64,000 nucleotides of DNA from Tridacna crocea. Lineage: Eukaryota > Mollusca > Bivalvia > Cardiida > Cardiidae. Both the position numbers and the translations under genes were made by a program. The stretch lies in contig OX031061.1 in NCBI GenBank assembly GCA_943736015.1, positions 11,541,290-11,605,289 on the forward strand, written 5' to 3'. The first letter of the stretch is position 1. Each line of letters starts with the position of its first letter. This document shows, one piece after another, positions 7,455 to 21,974 of this stretch. A model generated the notes under the pieces. The model worked only from the letters and a program-made list of their open reading frames with translations. It was not told where the DNA came from and made no database searches.

Positions 7455-9191
7455 TATTTTTATGGCCTATTTTTTTAATTCTTCAAATGAAAACAAGATT
7501 TTTTTTCATCAGAAAAAGTTTCTGCAACAGCAAACAGTTGCTTCTAAATTCTATTTTTTTGAGCAGCGGTTAAACATTTTACGATTTCATGCGCAGCACG
7601 TAACCGTCTCATATGGGTGAGATAGTCATCGCAACCGAATCAATGGCCCTAGTGAGAGAAAACGAAAAAAGAAAAATCCCTATATTTGACTTGAGAAACA
7701 GGTGTTGTCTGCTATGAAATGTCCCATAAGTCGATTTTTTTCATGTTTTCGCAGATACGTAACTGGCACCTACGAGGCGGTAGTCAGCGTAAATGGGTTT
7801 GTCGTCACGGCATAAAGAGATTGGAGGAAAAAAAAAAATAGAAATTTAGTTCCCTATATTTGACTTGAGAAACAGGTGTCGTCTGCTATGAAATGTCCCG
7901 TAAGTCGATTTTTCATGTTTTCGCAGATACGTAACCGGCACCCAGGAGACGGTAGTCAACGTAAATGGGTTTGTTGTCACGTACGATATATAGAGATTGG
8001 AGAAAAAAAAAAAAAATAAATAAAAGATTCAGCTCTCTTTGTTTGACTTATGCAACAGGAAGCAGTTGCTACTGAAAGAGTCTTCAAGTCTTTTTTTAGC
8101 CACTTGTCACATCATTTTCTGGTGTTCTCGCATGTGCGTAACTGGCATGTATGAAACGGTAGTCAATGTAACTGGGTTTCTTGTTGCGGTTTGAAGATAT
8201 TAGAAAAATTATGCTTCAATTCCTTGCTACTGAAAGAGTTTTCAGTCTTTTTTTAGCCACTTGTCACATTGTTTTCTGTGCTTTTCGCATGTGCGTAACT
8301 GGCACGTATGAGACGGTAAGCAACGTAACTGGGTTTCTTGTCGTGGTTTGAAGCGATTAGAAAAAATTACATTTCAGTTCCCTTTGTTTGATTTATGCAA
8401 TAGGAAACAATTGCTACAGAAAGAGTTTCCAGTCTCTTTTTTAGCAACTTGTCACATTAATTTCTGTGTGTTTTTTTTACACTGTACATTGATCATTTTG
8501 GCTTCTATGAATTTGATGTGGCCCGAGTCAGAAAATCCAATTAAAGGGTAAAGGGCGGGGGTGGGGGATCAAGGGTTTACTTTAAGGGAAGTAACTCTTG
8601 CAAGGGGCTTGAAAAGACCAAAACAAGGTCTTCTGCCACCTTGTTTTCTTGAAATTTGGCCCTTTTTCAGTGAAATCTGGCATATGTGGATGGTGCATGC
8701 CCGGCAGTTTGCCAAGGACTGCACAGAAGCCTTTAAAAAAGACTTTAAATCCACTTTTATGCCGTTTTTTGTTCACTGTGATTGGATCGATATATAAGGG
8801 CGCCATTTTGAAGCCCTCTGATTGGCTGACTGGGCCCATTTTGATTTCTCAAAGCCTTTCTGACTGCAAGACCGGGCCCATTTTGAATTTCTCACAGCCT
8901 TTCTGATTGGCTGTTGGCACCCATTCTCATTTCCTAAAAGCTTCTGTGATTGGCTGATTTCACAGAGGGATGAGATTTGATTGGATGATGGGGGGGGGGA
9001 GTATATGTTTATCCTTATTGACCCATTACCATACAATGACGCCTTTTTTTAACACACATTAAAGAGAAGGCATTGGAAAATAATCTGAGAAAAGGAGACA
9101 ATGCAGGTTACCAGCATTTTCTCCTTTTCCCACAATGTTTTCTACCCTATGAAAGAAAATTTTGATTATTAGTTATTCTTACATCTTACTG
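7455..9191. repeat. Repeat unit 5 (short, 1737 bp)
   Basis: First short unit: 126 bp missing at about 7577, spanning the end of subrepeat a and much of b. G-run of 10. Private G-to-A at 7546. Carries T at 8901, the linked change before the next short unit. Confidence 0.95.
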
Positions 9192-10926
9192 TATTTTTAT
9201 GGCCTATTTTTTTAATTCTTCAAATGAAAACAAGATTTTTTTTCATCAGAAAAAGTTTCTGCAACAGCAAACAGTTGCTTCTGAATTCTATTTTTTTGAG
9301 CAGCGGTTAAACATTTTACGATTTCATGCGCAGCACGTAACCGTCTCATATGGGTGAGATAGTCATCGCAACCGAATCAATGGCCCTAGTGAGAGAAAAC
9401 GAAAAAAGAAAAATCCCTATATTTGACTTGAGAAACAGGTGTTGTCTGCTATGAAATGTCCCATAAGTCGATTTTTTTCATGTTTTCGCAGATACGTAAC
9501 TGGCACCTACGAGGCGGTAGTCAGCGTAAATGGGTTTGTCGTCACGGCATAAAGAGATTGGAGGAAAAAAAAAAATAGAAATTTAGTTCCCTATATTTGA
9601 CTTGAGAAACAGGTGTCGTCTGCTATGAAATGTCCCGTAAGTCGATTTTTCATGTTTTCGCAGATACGTAACCGGCACCCAGGAGACGGTAGTCAACGTA
9701 AATGGGTTTGTTGTCACGTACGATATATAGAGATTGGAGAAAAAAAAAAATAATAAATAAAAGATTCAGCTCTCTTTGTTTGACTTATGCAACAGGAAGC
9801 AGTTGCTACTGAAAGAGTCTTCAAGTCTTTTTTTAGCCACTTGTCACATCATTTTCTGGTGTTCTCGCATGTGCGTAACTGGCATGTATGAAACGGTAGT
9901 CAATGTAACTGGGTTTCTTGTTGCGGTTTGAAGATATTAGAAAAATTATGCTTCAATTCCTTGCTACTGAAAGAGTTTTCAGTCTTTTTTTAGCCACTTG
10001 TCACATTGTTTTCTGTGCTTTTCGCATGTGCGTAACTGGCACGTATGAGACGGTAAGCAACGTAACTGGGTTTCTTGTCGTGGTTTGAAGCGATTAGAAA
10101 AAATTACATTTCAGTTCCCTTTGTTTGATTTATGCAATAGGAAACAATTGCTACAGAAAGAGTTTCCAGTCTCTTTTTTAGCAACTTGTCACATTAATTT
10201 CTGTGTGTTTTTTTTACACTGTACATTGATCATTTTGGCTTCTATGAATTTGATGTGGCCCGAGTCAGAAAATCCAATTAAAGGGTAAAGGGCGGGGGTG
10301 GGGGATCAAGGGTTTACTTTAAGGGAAGTAACTCTTGCAAGGGGCTTGAAAAGACCAAAACAAGGTCTTCTGCCACCTTGTTTTCTTGAAATTTGGCCCT
10401 TTTTCAGTGAAATCTGGCATATGTGGATGGTGCATGCCCGGCAGTTTGCCAAGGACTGCACAGAAGCCTTTAAAAAAGACTTTAAATCCACTTTTATGCC
10501 GTTTTTTGTTCACTGTGATTGGATCGATATATAAGGGCGCCATTTTGAAGCCCTCTGATTGGCTGACTGGGCCCATTTTGATTTCTCAAAGCCTTTCTGA
10601 CTGCAAGACCGGGCCCATTTTGAATTTCTCACAGCCTTTCTGATTGGCTGTTGGCACCCATTCTCATTTCCTAAAAGCTTCTGTGATTGGCTGATTTCAC
10701 AGAGGGATGAGATTTGATTGGATGATGGGGGGGGAGTATATGTTTATCCTTATTGACCCATTACCATACAATGACGCCTTTTTTTAACACACATTAAAGA
10801 GAAGGCATTGGAAAATAATCTGAGAAAAGGAGACAATGCAGGTTACCAGCATTTTCTCCTTTTCCCACAATGTTTTCTACCCTATGAAAGAAAATTTTGA
10901 TTATTAGTTATTCTTACATCTTACTG
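9192..10926. repeat. Repeat unit 6 (short, 1735 bp)
   Basis: Short unit with the same deletion junction at about 9313. G-run of only 8. A-tract near 9740 is rearranged to an A10-TAATAAATAAA form. Carries the linked T at 10638. Confidence 0.95.
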
Positions 10927-12659
10927 TATTTTTATGGCCTATTTTTTTAATTCTTCAAATGAAAACAAGATTTTTTTTCATCAGAAAAAGTTTCTGCAAC
11001 AGCAAACAGTTGCTTCTGAATTCTATTTTTTTGAGCAGCGGTTAAACATTTTACGATTTCATGCGCAGCACGTAACCGTCTCATATGGGTGAGATAGTCA
11101 TCGCAACCGAATCAATGGCCCTAGTGAGAGAAAACGAAAAAAGAAAAATCCCTATATTTGACTTGACAAACAGGTGTTGTCTGCTATGAAATGTCCCATA
11201 AGTCGATTTTTTTCATGTTTTCGCAGATACGTAACTGGCACCTACGAGGCGGTAGTCAGCGTAAATGGGTTTGTCGTCACGGCATAAAGAGATTGGAGGA
11301 AAAAAAAATAGAAATTTAGTTCCCTATATTTGACTTGAGAAACAGGTGTCGTCTGCTATGAAATGTCCCGTAAGTCGATTTTTCATGTTTTCGCAGATAC
11401 GTAACCGGCACCCAGGCGACGGTAGTCAACGTAAATGGGTTTGTTGTCACGTACGATATATAGAGATTGGAGAAAAAAAAAAAAATAAATAAAAGATTCA
11501 GCTCTCTTTGTTTGACTTATGCAACAGGAAGCAGTTGCTACTGAAAGAGTCTTCAAGTCTTTTTTTAGCCACTTGTCACATCATTTTCTGGTGTTCTCGC
11601 ATGTGCGTAACTGGCATGTATGAAACGGTAGTCAATGTAACTGGGTTTCTTGTTGCGGTTTGAAGATATTAGAAAAATTATGCTTCAATTCCTTGCTACT
11701 GAAAGAGTTTTCAGTCTTTTTTTAGCCACTTGTCACATTGTTTTCTGTGCTTTTCGCATGTGCGTAACTGGCACGTATGAGACGGTAAGCAACGTAACTG
11801 GGTTTCTTGTCGTGGTTTGAAGCGATTAGAAAAAATTACATTTCAGTTCCCTTTGTTTGATTTATGCAATAGGAAACAATTGCTACAGAAAGAGTTTCCA
11901 GTCTCTTTTTTAGCAACTTGTCACATTAATTTCTGTGTGTTTTTTTTACACTGTACATTGATCATTTTGGCTTCTATGAATTTGATGTGGCCCGAGTCAG
12001 AAAATCCAATTAAAGGGTAAAGGGCGGGGGTGGGGGATCAAGGGTTTACTTTAAGGGAAGTAACTCTTGCAAGGGGCTTGAAAAGACCAAAACAAGGTCT
12101 TCTGCCACCTTGTTTTCTTGAAATTTGGCCCTTTTTCAGTGAAATCTGGCATATGTGGATGGTGCATGCCCGGCAGTTTGCCAAGGACTGCACAGAAGCC
12201 TTTAAAAAAGACTTTAAATCCACTTTTATGCCGTTTTTTGTTCACTGTGATTGGATCGATATATAAGGGCGCCATTTTGAAGCCCTCTGATTGGCTGACT
12301 GGGCCCATTTTGATTTCTCAAAGCCTTTCTGACTGCAAGACCGGGCCCATTTTGAATTTCTCACAGCCTCTCTGATTGGCTGTTGGCACCCATTCTCATT
12401 TCCTAAAAGCTTCTGTGATTGGCTGATTTCACAGAGGGATGAGATTTGATTGGATGATGGGGGGGGGAGTATATGTTTATCCTTATTGACCCATTACCAT
12501 ACAATGACGCCTTTTTTTAACACACATTAAAGAGAAGGCATTGGAAAATAATCTGAGAAAAGGAGACAATGCAGGTTACCAGCATTTTCTCCTTTTCCCA
12601 CAATGTTTTCTACCCTATGAAAGAAAATTTTGATTATTAGTTATTCTTACATCTTACTG
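10927..12659. repeat. Repeat unit 7 (short, 1733 bp)
   Basis: Short unit, junction at about 11049. Has the GACAAAC form near 11166, a shortened A-tract (9 A near 11299) like unit 24, and private A-to-C at 11417. G-run of 9. Does not carry the linked T, and unit 8 is long. Confidence 0.95.
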
Positions 12660-14522
12660 TATTTTTATGGCCTATTTTTTTAATTCTTCAAATGAAAACA
12701 AGATTTTTTTTCATCAGAAAAAGTTTCTGCAACAGCAAACAGTTGCTTCTGAATTCTATTTTTTTGAGCAGCGGTTAAACATAACATTGACTTTTGACAC
12801 GCACGGTCACCAAAACTGACCCTGGTATGAAAACAGGGAAATGTTCGATTTACCTTTCTTTGATTTGTGCAACAGGTATCAGTTGCCTCCGAAAGTGTCT
12901 AAGTTGATTTTACGATTTCATGCGCAGCACGTAACCGTCTCATATGGGTGAGATAGTCATCGCAACCGAATCAATGGCCCTAGTGAGAGAAAACGAAAAA
13001 AGAAAAATCCCTATATTTGACTTGACAAACAGGTGTTGTCTGCTATGAAATGTCCCATAAGTCGATTTTTTTCATGTTTTCGCAGATACGTAACTGGCAC
13101 CTACGAGGCGGTAGTCAGCGTAAATGGGTTTGTCGTCACGGCATAAAGAGATTGGAGGAAAAAAAAAAATAGAAATTTAGTTCCCTATATTTGACTTGAG
13201 AAACAGGTGTCGTCTGCTATGAAATGTCCCGTAAGTCGATTTTTCATGTTTTCGCAGATACGTAACCGGCACCCAGGAGACGGTAGTCAACGTAAATGGG
13301 TTTGTTGTCACGTACGATATATAGAGATTGGAGAAAAAAAAAAAAAATAAATAAAAGATTCAGCTCTCTTTGTTTGACTTATGCAACAGGAAGCAGTTGC
13401 TACTGAAAGAGTCTTCAAGTCTTTTTTTAGCCACTTGTCACATCATTTTCTGGTGTTCTCGCATGTGCGTAACTGGCATGTATGAAACGGTAGTCAATGT
13501 AACTGGGTTTCTTGTTGCGGTTTGAAGATATTAGAAAAATTATGCTTCAATTCCTTGCTACTGAAAGAGTTTTCAGTCTTTTTTTAGCCACTTGTCACAT
13601 TGTTTTCTGTGCTTTTCGCATGTGCGTAACTGGCACGTATGAGACGGTAAGCAACGTAACTGGGTTTCTTGTCGTGGTTTGAAGCGATTAGAAAAAATTA
13701 CATTTCAGTTCCCTTTGTTTGATTTATGCAATAGGAAACAATTGCTACAGAAAGAGTTTCCAGTCTCTTTTTTAGCAACTTGTCACATTAATTTCTGTGT
13801 GTTTTTTTTACACTGTACATTGATCATTTTGGCTTCTATGAATTTGATGTGGCCCGAGTCAGAAAATCCAATTAAAGGGTAAAGGGCGGGGGTGGGGGAT
13901 CAAGGGTTTACTTTAAGGGAAGTAACTCTTGCAAGGGGCTTGAAAAGACCAAAACAAGGTCTTCTGCCACCTTGTTTTCTTGAAATTTGGCCCTTTTTCA
14001 GTGAAATCTGGCATATGTGGATGGTGCATGCCCGGCAGTTTGCCAAGGACTGCACAGAAGCCTTTAAAAAAGACTTTAAATCCACTTTTATGCCGTTTTT
14101 TGTTCACTGTGATTGGATCGATATATAAGGGCGCCATTTTGAAGCCCTCTGATTGGCTGACTGGGCCCATTTTGATTTCTCAAAGCCTTTCTGACTGCAA
14201 GACCGGGCCCATTTTGAATTTCTCACAGCCTCTCTGATTGGCTGTTGGCACCCATTCTCATTTCCTAAAAGCTTCTGTGATTGGCTGATTTCACAGAGGG
14301 ATGAGATTTGATTGGATGATGGGGGGGGGGAGTATATGTTTATCCTTATTGACCCATTACCATACAATGACGCCTTTTTTTAACACACATTAAAGAGAAG
14401 GCATTGGAAAATAATCTGAGAAAAGGAGACAATGCAGGTTACCAGCATTTTCTCCTTTTCCCACAATGTTTTCTACCCTATGAAAGAAAATTTTGATTAT
14501 TAGTTATTCTTACATCTTACTG
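12660..14522. repeat. Repeat unit 8 (long, 1863 bp)
   Basis: Complete long unit with the GACAAAC form and a G-run of 10. No private substitution noticed. Confidence 0.95.
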
Positions 14523-16386
14523 TATTTTTATGGCCTATTTTTTTAATTCTTCAAATGAAAACAAGATTTTTTTTCATCAGAAAAAGTTTCTGCAACAGCA
14601 AACAGTTGCTTCTGAATTCTATTTTTTTGAGCAGCGGTTAAACATAACATTGACTTTTGACACGCACGGTCACCAAAACTGACCCTGGTATGAAAACAGG
14701 GAAATGTTCGATTTACCTTTCTTTGATTTGTGCAACAGGTATCAGTTGCCTCCGAAAGTGTCTAAGTTGATTTTACGATTTCATGCGCAGCACGTAACCG
14801 TCTCATATGGGTGAGATAGTCATCGCAACCGAATCAATGGCCCTAGTGAGAGAAAACGAAAAAAGAAAAATCCCTATATTTGACTTGACAAACAGGTGTT
14901 GTCTGCTATGAAATGTCCCATAAGTCGATTTTTTTCATGTTTTCGCAGATACGTAACTGGCACCTACGAGGCGGTAGTCAGCGTAAATGGGTTTGTCGTC
15001 ACGGCATAAAGAGATTGGAGGAAAAAAAAAAATAGAAATTTAGTTCCCTATATTTGACTTGAGAAACAGGTGTCGTCTGCTATGAAATGTCCCGTAAGTC
15101 GATTTTTCATGTTTTAGCAGATACGTAACCGGCACCCAGGAGACGGTAGTCAACGTAAATGGGTTTGTTGTCACGTACGATATATAGAGATTGGAGAAAA
15201 AAAAAAAAAATAAATAAAAGATTCAGCTCTCTTTGTTTGACTTATGCAACAGGAAGCAGTTGCTACTGAAAGAGTCTTCAAGTCTTATTTTAGCCACTTG
15301 TCACATCATTTTCTGGTGTTCTCGCATGTGCGTAACTGGCATGTATGAAACGGTAGTCAATGTAACTGGGTTTCTTGTTGCGGTTTGAAGATATTAGAAA
15401 AATTATGCTTCAATTCCTTGCTACTGAAAGAGTTTTCAGTCTTTTTTTAGCCACTTGTCACATTGTTTTCTGTGCTTTTCGCATGTGCGTAACTGGCACG
15501 TATGAGACGGTAAGCAACGTAACTGGGTTTCTTGTCGTGGTTTGAAGCGATTAGAAAAAATTACATTTCAGTTCCCTTTGTTTGATTTATGCAATAGGAA
15601 ACAATTGCTACAGAAAGAGTTTCCAGTCTCTTTTTTAGCAACTTGTCACATTAATTTCTGTGTGTTTTTTTTACACTGTACATTGATCATTTTGGCTTCT
15701 ATGAATTTGATGTGGCCCGAGTCAGAAAATCCAATTAAAGGGTAAAGGGCGGGGGTGGGGGATCAAGGGTTTACTTTAAGGGAAGTAACTCTTGCAAGGG
15801 GCTTGAAAAGACCAAAACAAGGTCTTCTGCCACCTTGTTTTCTTGAAATTTGGCCCTTTTTCAGTGAAATCTGGCATATGTGGATGGTGCATGCCCGGCA
15901 GTTTGCCAAGGACTGCACAGAAGCCTTTAAAAAAGACTTTAAATCCACTTTTATGCCGTTTTTTGTTCACTGTGATTGGATCGATATATAAGGACGCCAT
16001 TTTGAAGCCCTCTGATTGGCTGACTGGGCCCATTTTGATTTCTCAAAGCCTTTCTGACTGCAAGACCGGGCCCATTTTGAATTTCTCACAGCCTCTCTGA
16101 TTGGCTGTTGGCACCCATTCTCATTTCCTAAAAGCTTCTGTGATTGGCTGATTTCACAGAGGGATGAGATTTGATTGGATGATGGGGGGGGGGGAGTATA
16201 TGTTTATCCTTATTGACCCATTACCATACAATGACGCCTTTTTTTAACACACATTAAAGAGAAGGCATTGGAAAATAATCTGAGAAAAGGAGACAATGCA
16301 GGTTACCAGCATTTTCTCCTTTTCCCACAATGTTTTCTACCCTATGAAAGAAAATTTTGATTATTAGTTATTCTTACATCTTACTG
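14523..16386. repeat. Repeat unit 9 (long, 1864 bp)
   Basis: Complete long unit with GACAAAC form and G-run of 11. Private C-to-A at CpG 15116. A at 15287 and A at 15994 are shared only with unit 15, six units downstream. Confidence 0.95.
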
Positions 16387-18250
16387 TATTTTTATGGCCT
16401 ATTTTTTTAATTCTTCAAATGAAAACAAGATTTTTTTTCATCAGAAAAAGTTTCTGCAACAGCAAACAGTTGCTTCTGAATTCTATTTTTTTGAGCAGCG
16501 GTTAAACATAACATTGACTTTTGACACGCACGGTCACCAAAACTGACCCTGGTATGAAAACAGGGAAATGTTCGATTTACCTTTCTTTGATTTGTGCAAC
16601 AGGTATCAGTTGCCTCCGAAAGTGTCTAAGTTGATTTTACGATTTCATGCGCAGCACGTAACCGTCTCATATGGGTGAGATAGTCATCGCAACCGAATCA
16701 ATGGCCCTAGTGAGAGAAAACGAAAAAAGAAAAATCCCTATATTTGACTTGAGAAACAGGTGTTGTCTGCTATGAAATGTCCCATAAGTCGATTTTTTTC
16801 ATGTTTTCGCAGATACGTAACTGGCACCTACGAGGCGGTAGTCAGCGTAAATGGGTTTGTCGTCACGGCATAAAGAGATTGGAGGAAAAAAAAAAATAGA
16901 AATTTAGTTCCCTATATTTGACTTGAGAAACAGGTGTCGTCTGCTATGAAATGTCCCGTAAGTCGATTTTTCATGTTTTCGCAGATACGTAACCGGCACC
17001 CAGGAGACGGTAGTCAACGTAAATGGGTTTGTTGTCACGTACGATATATAGAGATTGGAGAAAAAAAAAAAAAATAAATAAAAGATTCAGCTCTCTTTGT
17101 TTGACTTATGCAACAGGAAGCAGTTGCTACTGAAAGAGTCTTCAAGTCTTTTTTTAGCCACTTGTCACATCATTTTCTGGTGTTCTCGCATGTGCGTAAC
17201 TGGCATGTATGAAACGGTAGTCAATGTAACTGGGTTTCTTGTTGCGGTTTGAAGATATTAGAAAAATTATGCTTCAATTCCTTGCTACTGAAAGAGTTTT
17301 CAGTCTTTTTTTAGCCACTTGTCACATTGTTTTCTGTGCTTTTCGCATGTGCGTAACTGGCACGTATGAGACGGTAAGCAACGTAACTGGGTTTCTTGTC
17401 GTGGTTTGAAGCGATTAGAAAAAATTACATTTCAGTTCCCTTTGTTTGATTTATGCAATAGGAAACAATTGCTACAGAAAGAGTTTCCAGTCTCTTTTTT
17501 AGCAACTTGTCACATTAATTTCTGTGTGTTTTTTTTACACTGTACATTGATCATTTTGGCTTCTATGAATTTGATGTGGCCCGAGTCAGAAAATCCAATT
17601 AAAGGGTAAAGGGCGGGGGTGGGGGATCAAGGGTTTACTTTAAGGGAAGTAACTCTTGCAAGGGGCTTGAAAAGACCAAAACAAGGTCTTCTGCCACCTT
17701 GTTTTCTTGAAATTTGGCCCTTTTTCAGTGAAATCTGGCATATGTGGATGGTGCATGCCCGGCAGTTTGCCAAGGACTGCACAGAAGCCTTTAAAAAAGA
17801 CTTTAAATCCACTTTTATGCCGTTTTTTGTTCACTGTGATTGGATCGATATATAAGGGCGCCATTTTGAAGCCCTCTGATTGGCTGACTGGGCCCATTTT
17901 GATTTCTCAAAGCCTTTCTGACTGCAAGACCGGGCCCATTTTGAATTTCTCACAGCCTCTCTGATTGGCTGTTGGCACCCATTCTCATTTCCTAAAAGCT
18001 TCTGTGATTGGCTGATTTCACAGAGGGATGAGATTTGATTGGATGATGGGGGGGGGGGAGTATATGTTTATCCTTATTGACCCATTACCATACAATGACG
18101 CCTTTTTTTAACACACATTAAAGAGAAGGCATTGGAAAATAATCTGAGAAAAGGAGACAATGCAGGTTACCAGCATTTTCTCCTTTTCCCACAATGTTTT
18201 CTACCCTATGAAAGAAAATTTTGATTATTAGTTATTCTTACATCTTACTG
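16387..18250. repeat. Repeat unit 10 (long, 1864 bp)
   Basis: Complete long unit close to consensus, G-run of 11. Its partner six units on is unit 16, also G11. Confidence 0.95.
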
Positions 18251-20113
18251 TATTTTTATGGCCTATTTTTTTAATTCTTCAAATGAAAACAAGATTTTTT
18301 TTCATCAGAAAAAGTTTCTGCAACAGCAAACAGTTGCTTCTGAATTCTATTTTTTTGAGCAGCGGTTAAACATAACATTGACTTTTGACACGCACGGTCA
18401 CCAAAACTGACCCTGGTATGAAAACAGGGAAATGTTCGATTTACCTTTCTTTGATTTGTGCAACAGGTATCAGTTGCCTCCGAAAGTGTCTAAGTTGATT
18501 TTACGATTTCATGCGCAGCACGTAACCGTCTCATATGGGTGAGATAGTCATCGCAACCGAATCAATGGCCCTAGTGAGAGAAAACGAAAAAAGAAAAATC
18601 CCTATATTTGACTTGAGAAACAGGTGTTGTCTGCTATGAAATGTCCCATAAGTCGATTTTTTTCATGTTTTCGCAGATACGTAACTGGCACCTACGAGGC
18701 GGTAGTCAGCGTAAATGGGTTTGTCGTCACGGCATAAAGAGATTGGAGGAAAAAAAAAAATAGAAATTTAGTTCCCTATATTTGACTTGAGAAACAGGTG
18801 TCGTCTGCTATGAAATGTCCCGTAAGTCGATTTTTCATGTTTTCGCAGATACGTAACCGGCACCCAGGAGACGGTAGTCAACGTAAATGGGTTTGTTGTC
18901 ACGTACGATATATAGAGATTGGAGAAAAAAAAAATAAATAAATAAAAGATTCAGCTCTCTTTGTTTGACTTATGCAACAGGAAGCAGTTGCTACTGAAAG
19001 AGTCTTCAAGTCTTTTGTTAGCCACTTGTCACATCATTTTCTGGTGTTCTCGCATGTGCGTAACTGGCATGTATGAAACGGTAGTCAATGTAACTGGGTT
19101 TCTTGTTGCGGTTTGAAGATATTAGAAAAATTATGCTTCAATTCCTTGCTACTGAAAGAGTTTTCAGTCTTTTTTTAGCCACTTGTCACATTGTTTTCTG
19201 TGCTTTTCGCATGTGCGTAACTGGCACGTATGAGACGGTAAGCAACGTAACTGGGTTTCTTGTCGTGGTTTGAAGCGATTAGAAAAAATTACATTTCAGT
19301 TCCCTTTGTTTGATTTATGCAATAGGAAACAATTGCTACAGAAAGAGTTTCCAGTCTCTTTTTTAGCAACTTGTCACATTAATTTCTGTGTGTTTTTTTT
19401 ACACTGTACATTGATCATTTTGGCTTTTATGAATTTGATGTGGCCCGAGTCAGAAAATCCAATTAAAGGGTAAAGGGCGGGGGTGGGGGATCAAGGGTTT
19501 ACTTTAAGGGAAGTAACTCTTGCAAGGGGCTTGAAAAGACCAAAACAAGGTCTTCTGCCACCTTGTTTTCTTGAAATTTGGCCCTTTTTCAGTGAAATCT
19601 GGCATATGTGGATGGTGCATGCCCGGCAGTTTGCCAAGGACTGCACAGAAGCCTTTAAAAAAGACTTTAAATCCACTTTTATGCCGTTTTTTGTTCACTG
19701 TGATTGGATCGATATATAAGGGCGCCATTTTGAAGCCCTCTGATTGGCTGACTGGGCCCATTTTGATTTCTCAAAGCCTTTCTGACTGCAAGACCGGGCC
19801 CATTTTGAATTTCTCACAGCCTCTCTGATTGGCTGTTGGCACCCATTCTCATTTCCTAAAAGCTTCTGTGATTGGCTGATTTCACAGAGGGATGAGATTT
19901 GATTGGATGATGGGGGGGGGGAGTATATGTTTATCCTTATTGACCCATTACCATACAATGACGCCTTTTTTTAACACACATTAAAGAGAAGGCATTGGAA
20001 AATAATCTGAGAAAAGGAGACAATGCAGGTTACCAGCATTTTCTCCTTTTCCCACAATGTTTTCTACCCTATGAAAGAAAATTTTGATTATTAGTTATTC
20101 TTACATCTTACTG
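18251..20113. repeat. Repeat unit 11 (long, 1863 bp)
   Basis: Complete long unit, G-run of 10. G at 19017 is shared only with unit 17; T at 19427 with units 2 and 17. A-tract has the extra AAAT. Confidence 0.95.
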
Positions 20114-21974
20114 TATTTTTATGGCCTATTTTTTTAATTCTTCAAATGAAAACAAGATTTCTTTTCATCAGAAAAAGTTTCTGCAACAGCAAACAGTTGC
20201 TTCTGAATTCTATTTTTTTGAGCAGCGGTTAAACATAACATTGACTTTTGACACGCACGGTCACCAAAACTGACCCTGGTATGAAAACAGGGAAATGTTC
20301 GATTTACCTTTCTTTGATTTGTGCAACAGGTATCAGTTGCCTCCGAAAGTGTCTAAGTTGATTTTACGATTTCATGCGCAGCACGTAACCGTCTCATATG
20401 GGTGAGATAGTCATCGCAACCGAATCAATGGCCCTAGTGAGAGAAAACGAAAAAAGAAAAATCCCTATATTTGACTTGACAAACAGGTGTTGTCTGCTAT
20501 GAAATGTCCCATAAGTCGATTTTTTTCATGTTTTCGCAGATACGTAACTGGCACCTACGAGGCGGTAGTCAGCGTAAATGGGTTTGTCGTCACAGCATAA
20601 AGAGATTGGAGGAAAAAAAAAAATAGAAATTTAGTTCCCTATATTTGACTTGAGAAACAGGTGTCGTCTGCTATGAAATGTCCCGTAAGTCGATTTTTCA
20701 TGTTTTCGCAGATACGTAACCGGCACCCAGGAGACGGTAGTCAACGTAAATGGGTTTGTTGTCACGTACGATATATAGAGATTGGAGAAAAAAAAAATAA
20801 ATAAATAAAAGATTCAGCTCTCTTTGTTTGACTTATGCAACAGGAAGCAGTTGCTACTGAAAGAGTCTTCAAGTCTTTTTTTAGCCACTTGTCACATCAT
20901 TTTCTGGTGTTCTCGCATGTGCGTAACTGGCATGTATGAAACGGTAGTCAATATAACTGGGTTTCTTGTTGCGGTTTGAAGATATTAGAAAAATTATGCT
21001 TCAATTCCTTGCTACTGAAAGAGTTTTCAGTCTTTTTTTAGCCACTTGTCACATTGTTTTCTGTGCTTTTCGCATGTGCGAAACTGGCACGTATGAGACG
21101 GTAAGCAACGTAACTGGGTTTCTTGTCGTGGTTTGAAGCGATTAGAAAAAATTACATTTCAGTTCCCTTTGTTTGATTTATGCAATAGGAAACAATTGCT
21201 ACAGAAAGAGTTTCCAGTCTCTTTTTTAGCAACTTGTCACATTAATTTCTGTGTGTTTTTTTTACACTGTACATTGATCATTTTGGCTTCTATGAATTTG
21301 ATGTGGCCCGAGTCAGAAAATCCAATTAAAGGGTAAAGGGCGGGGGTGGGGGATCAAGGGTTTACTTTAAGGGAAGTAACTCTTGCAAGGGGCTTGAAAA
21401 GACCAAAACAAGGTCTTCTGCCACCTTGTTTTCTTGAAATTTGGCCCTTTTTCAGTGAAATCTGGCATATGTGGATGGTGCATGCCCGGCAGTTTGCCAA
21501 GGACTGCACAGAAGCCTTTAAAAAAGACTTTAAATCCACTTTTATGCCGTTTTTTGTTCACTGTGATTGGATCGATATATAAGGGCGCCATTTTGAAGCC
21601 CTCTGATTGGCTGACTGGGCCCATTTTGATTTCTCAAAGCCTTTCTGACTGCAAGACCGGGCCCATTTTGAATTTCTCACAGCCTCTCTGATTGGCTGTT
21701 GGCACCCATTCTCATTTCCTAAAAGCTTCTGTGATTGGCTGATTTCACAGAGGGATGAGATTTGATTGGATGATGGGGGGGGAGTATATGTTTATCCTTA
21801 TTGACCCATTACCATACAATGACGCCTTTTTTTAACACACATTAAAGAGAAGGCATTGGAAAATAATCTGAGAAAAGGAGACAATGCAGGTTACCAGCAT
21901 TTTCTCCTTTTCCCACAATGTTTTCTACCCTATGAAAGAAAATTTTGATTATTAGTTATTCTTACATCTTACTG
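20114..21974. repeat. Repeat unit 12 (long, 1861 bp)
   Basis: Complete long unit, G-run of 8. C at 20161, A at 20594 (CpG loss) and A at 21081 are all shared with unit 18. GACAAAC form. Private G-to-A at 20953. Confidence 0.95.

Larger units (their letters stand above)
15287..21081. repeat. Higher-order repeat copy 1 (units 9-12)
   Basis: Bounded by the first and last rare variants shared with units 15-18: 15287, 15994, 19017, 19427, 20161, 20594 and 21081. Each has a partner 11167-11171 bp to the right. The true ends may lie beyond these markers. Confidence 0.85.
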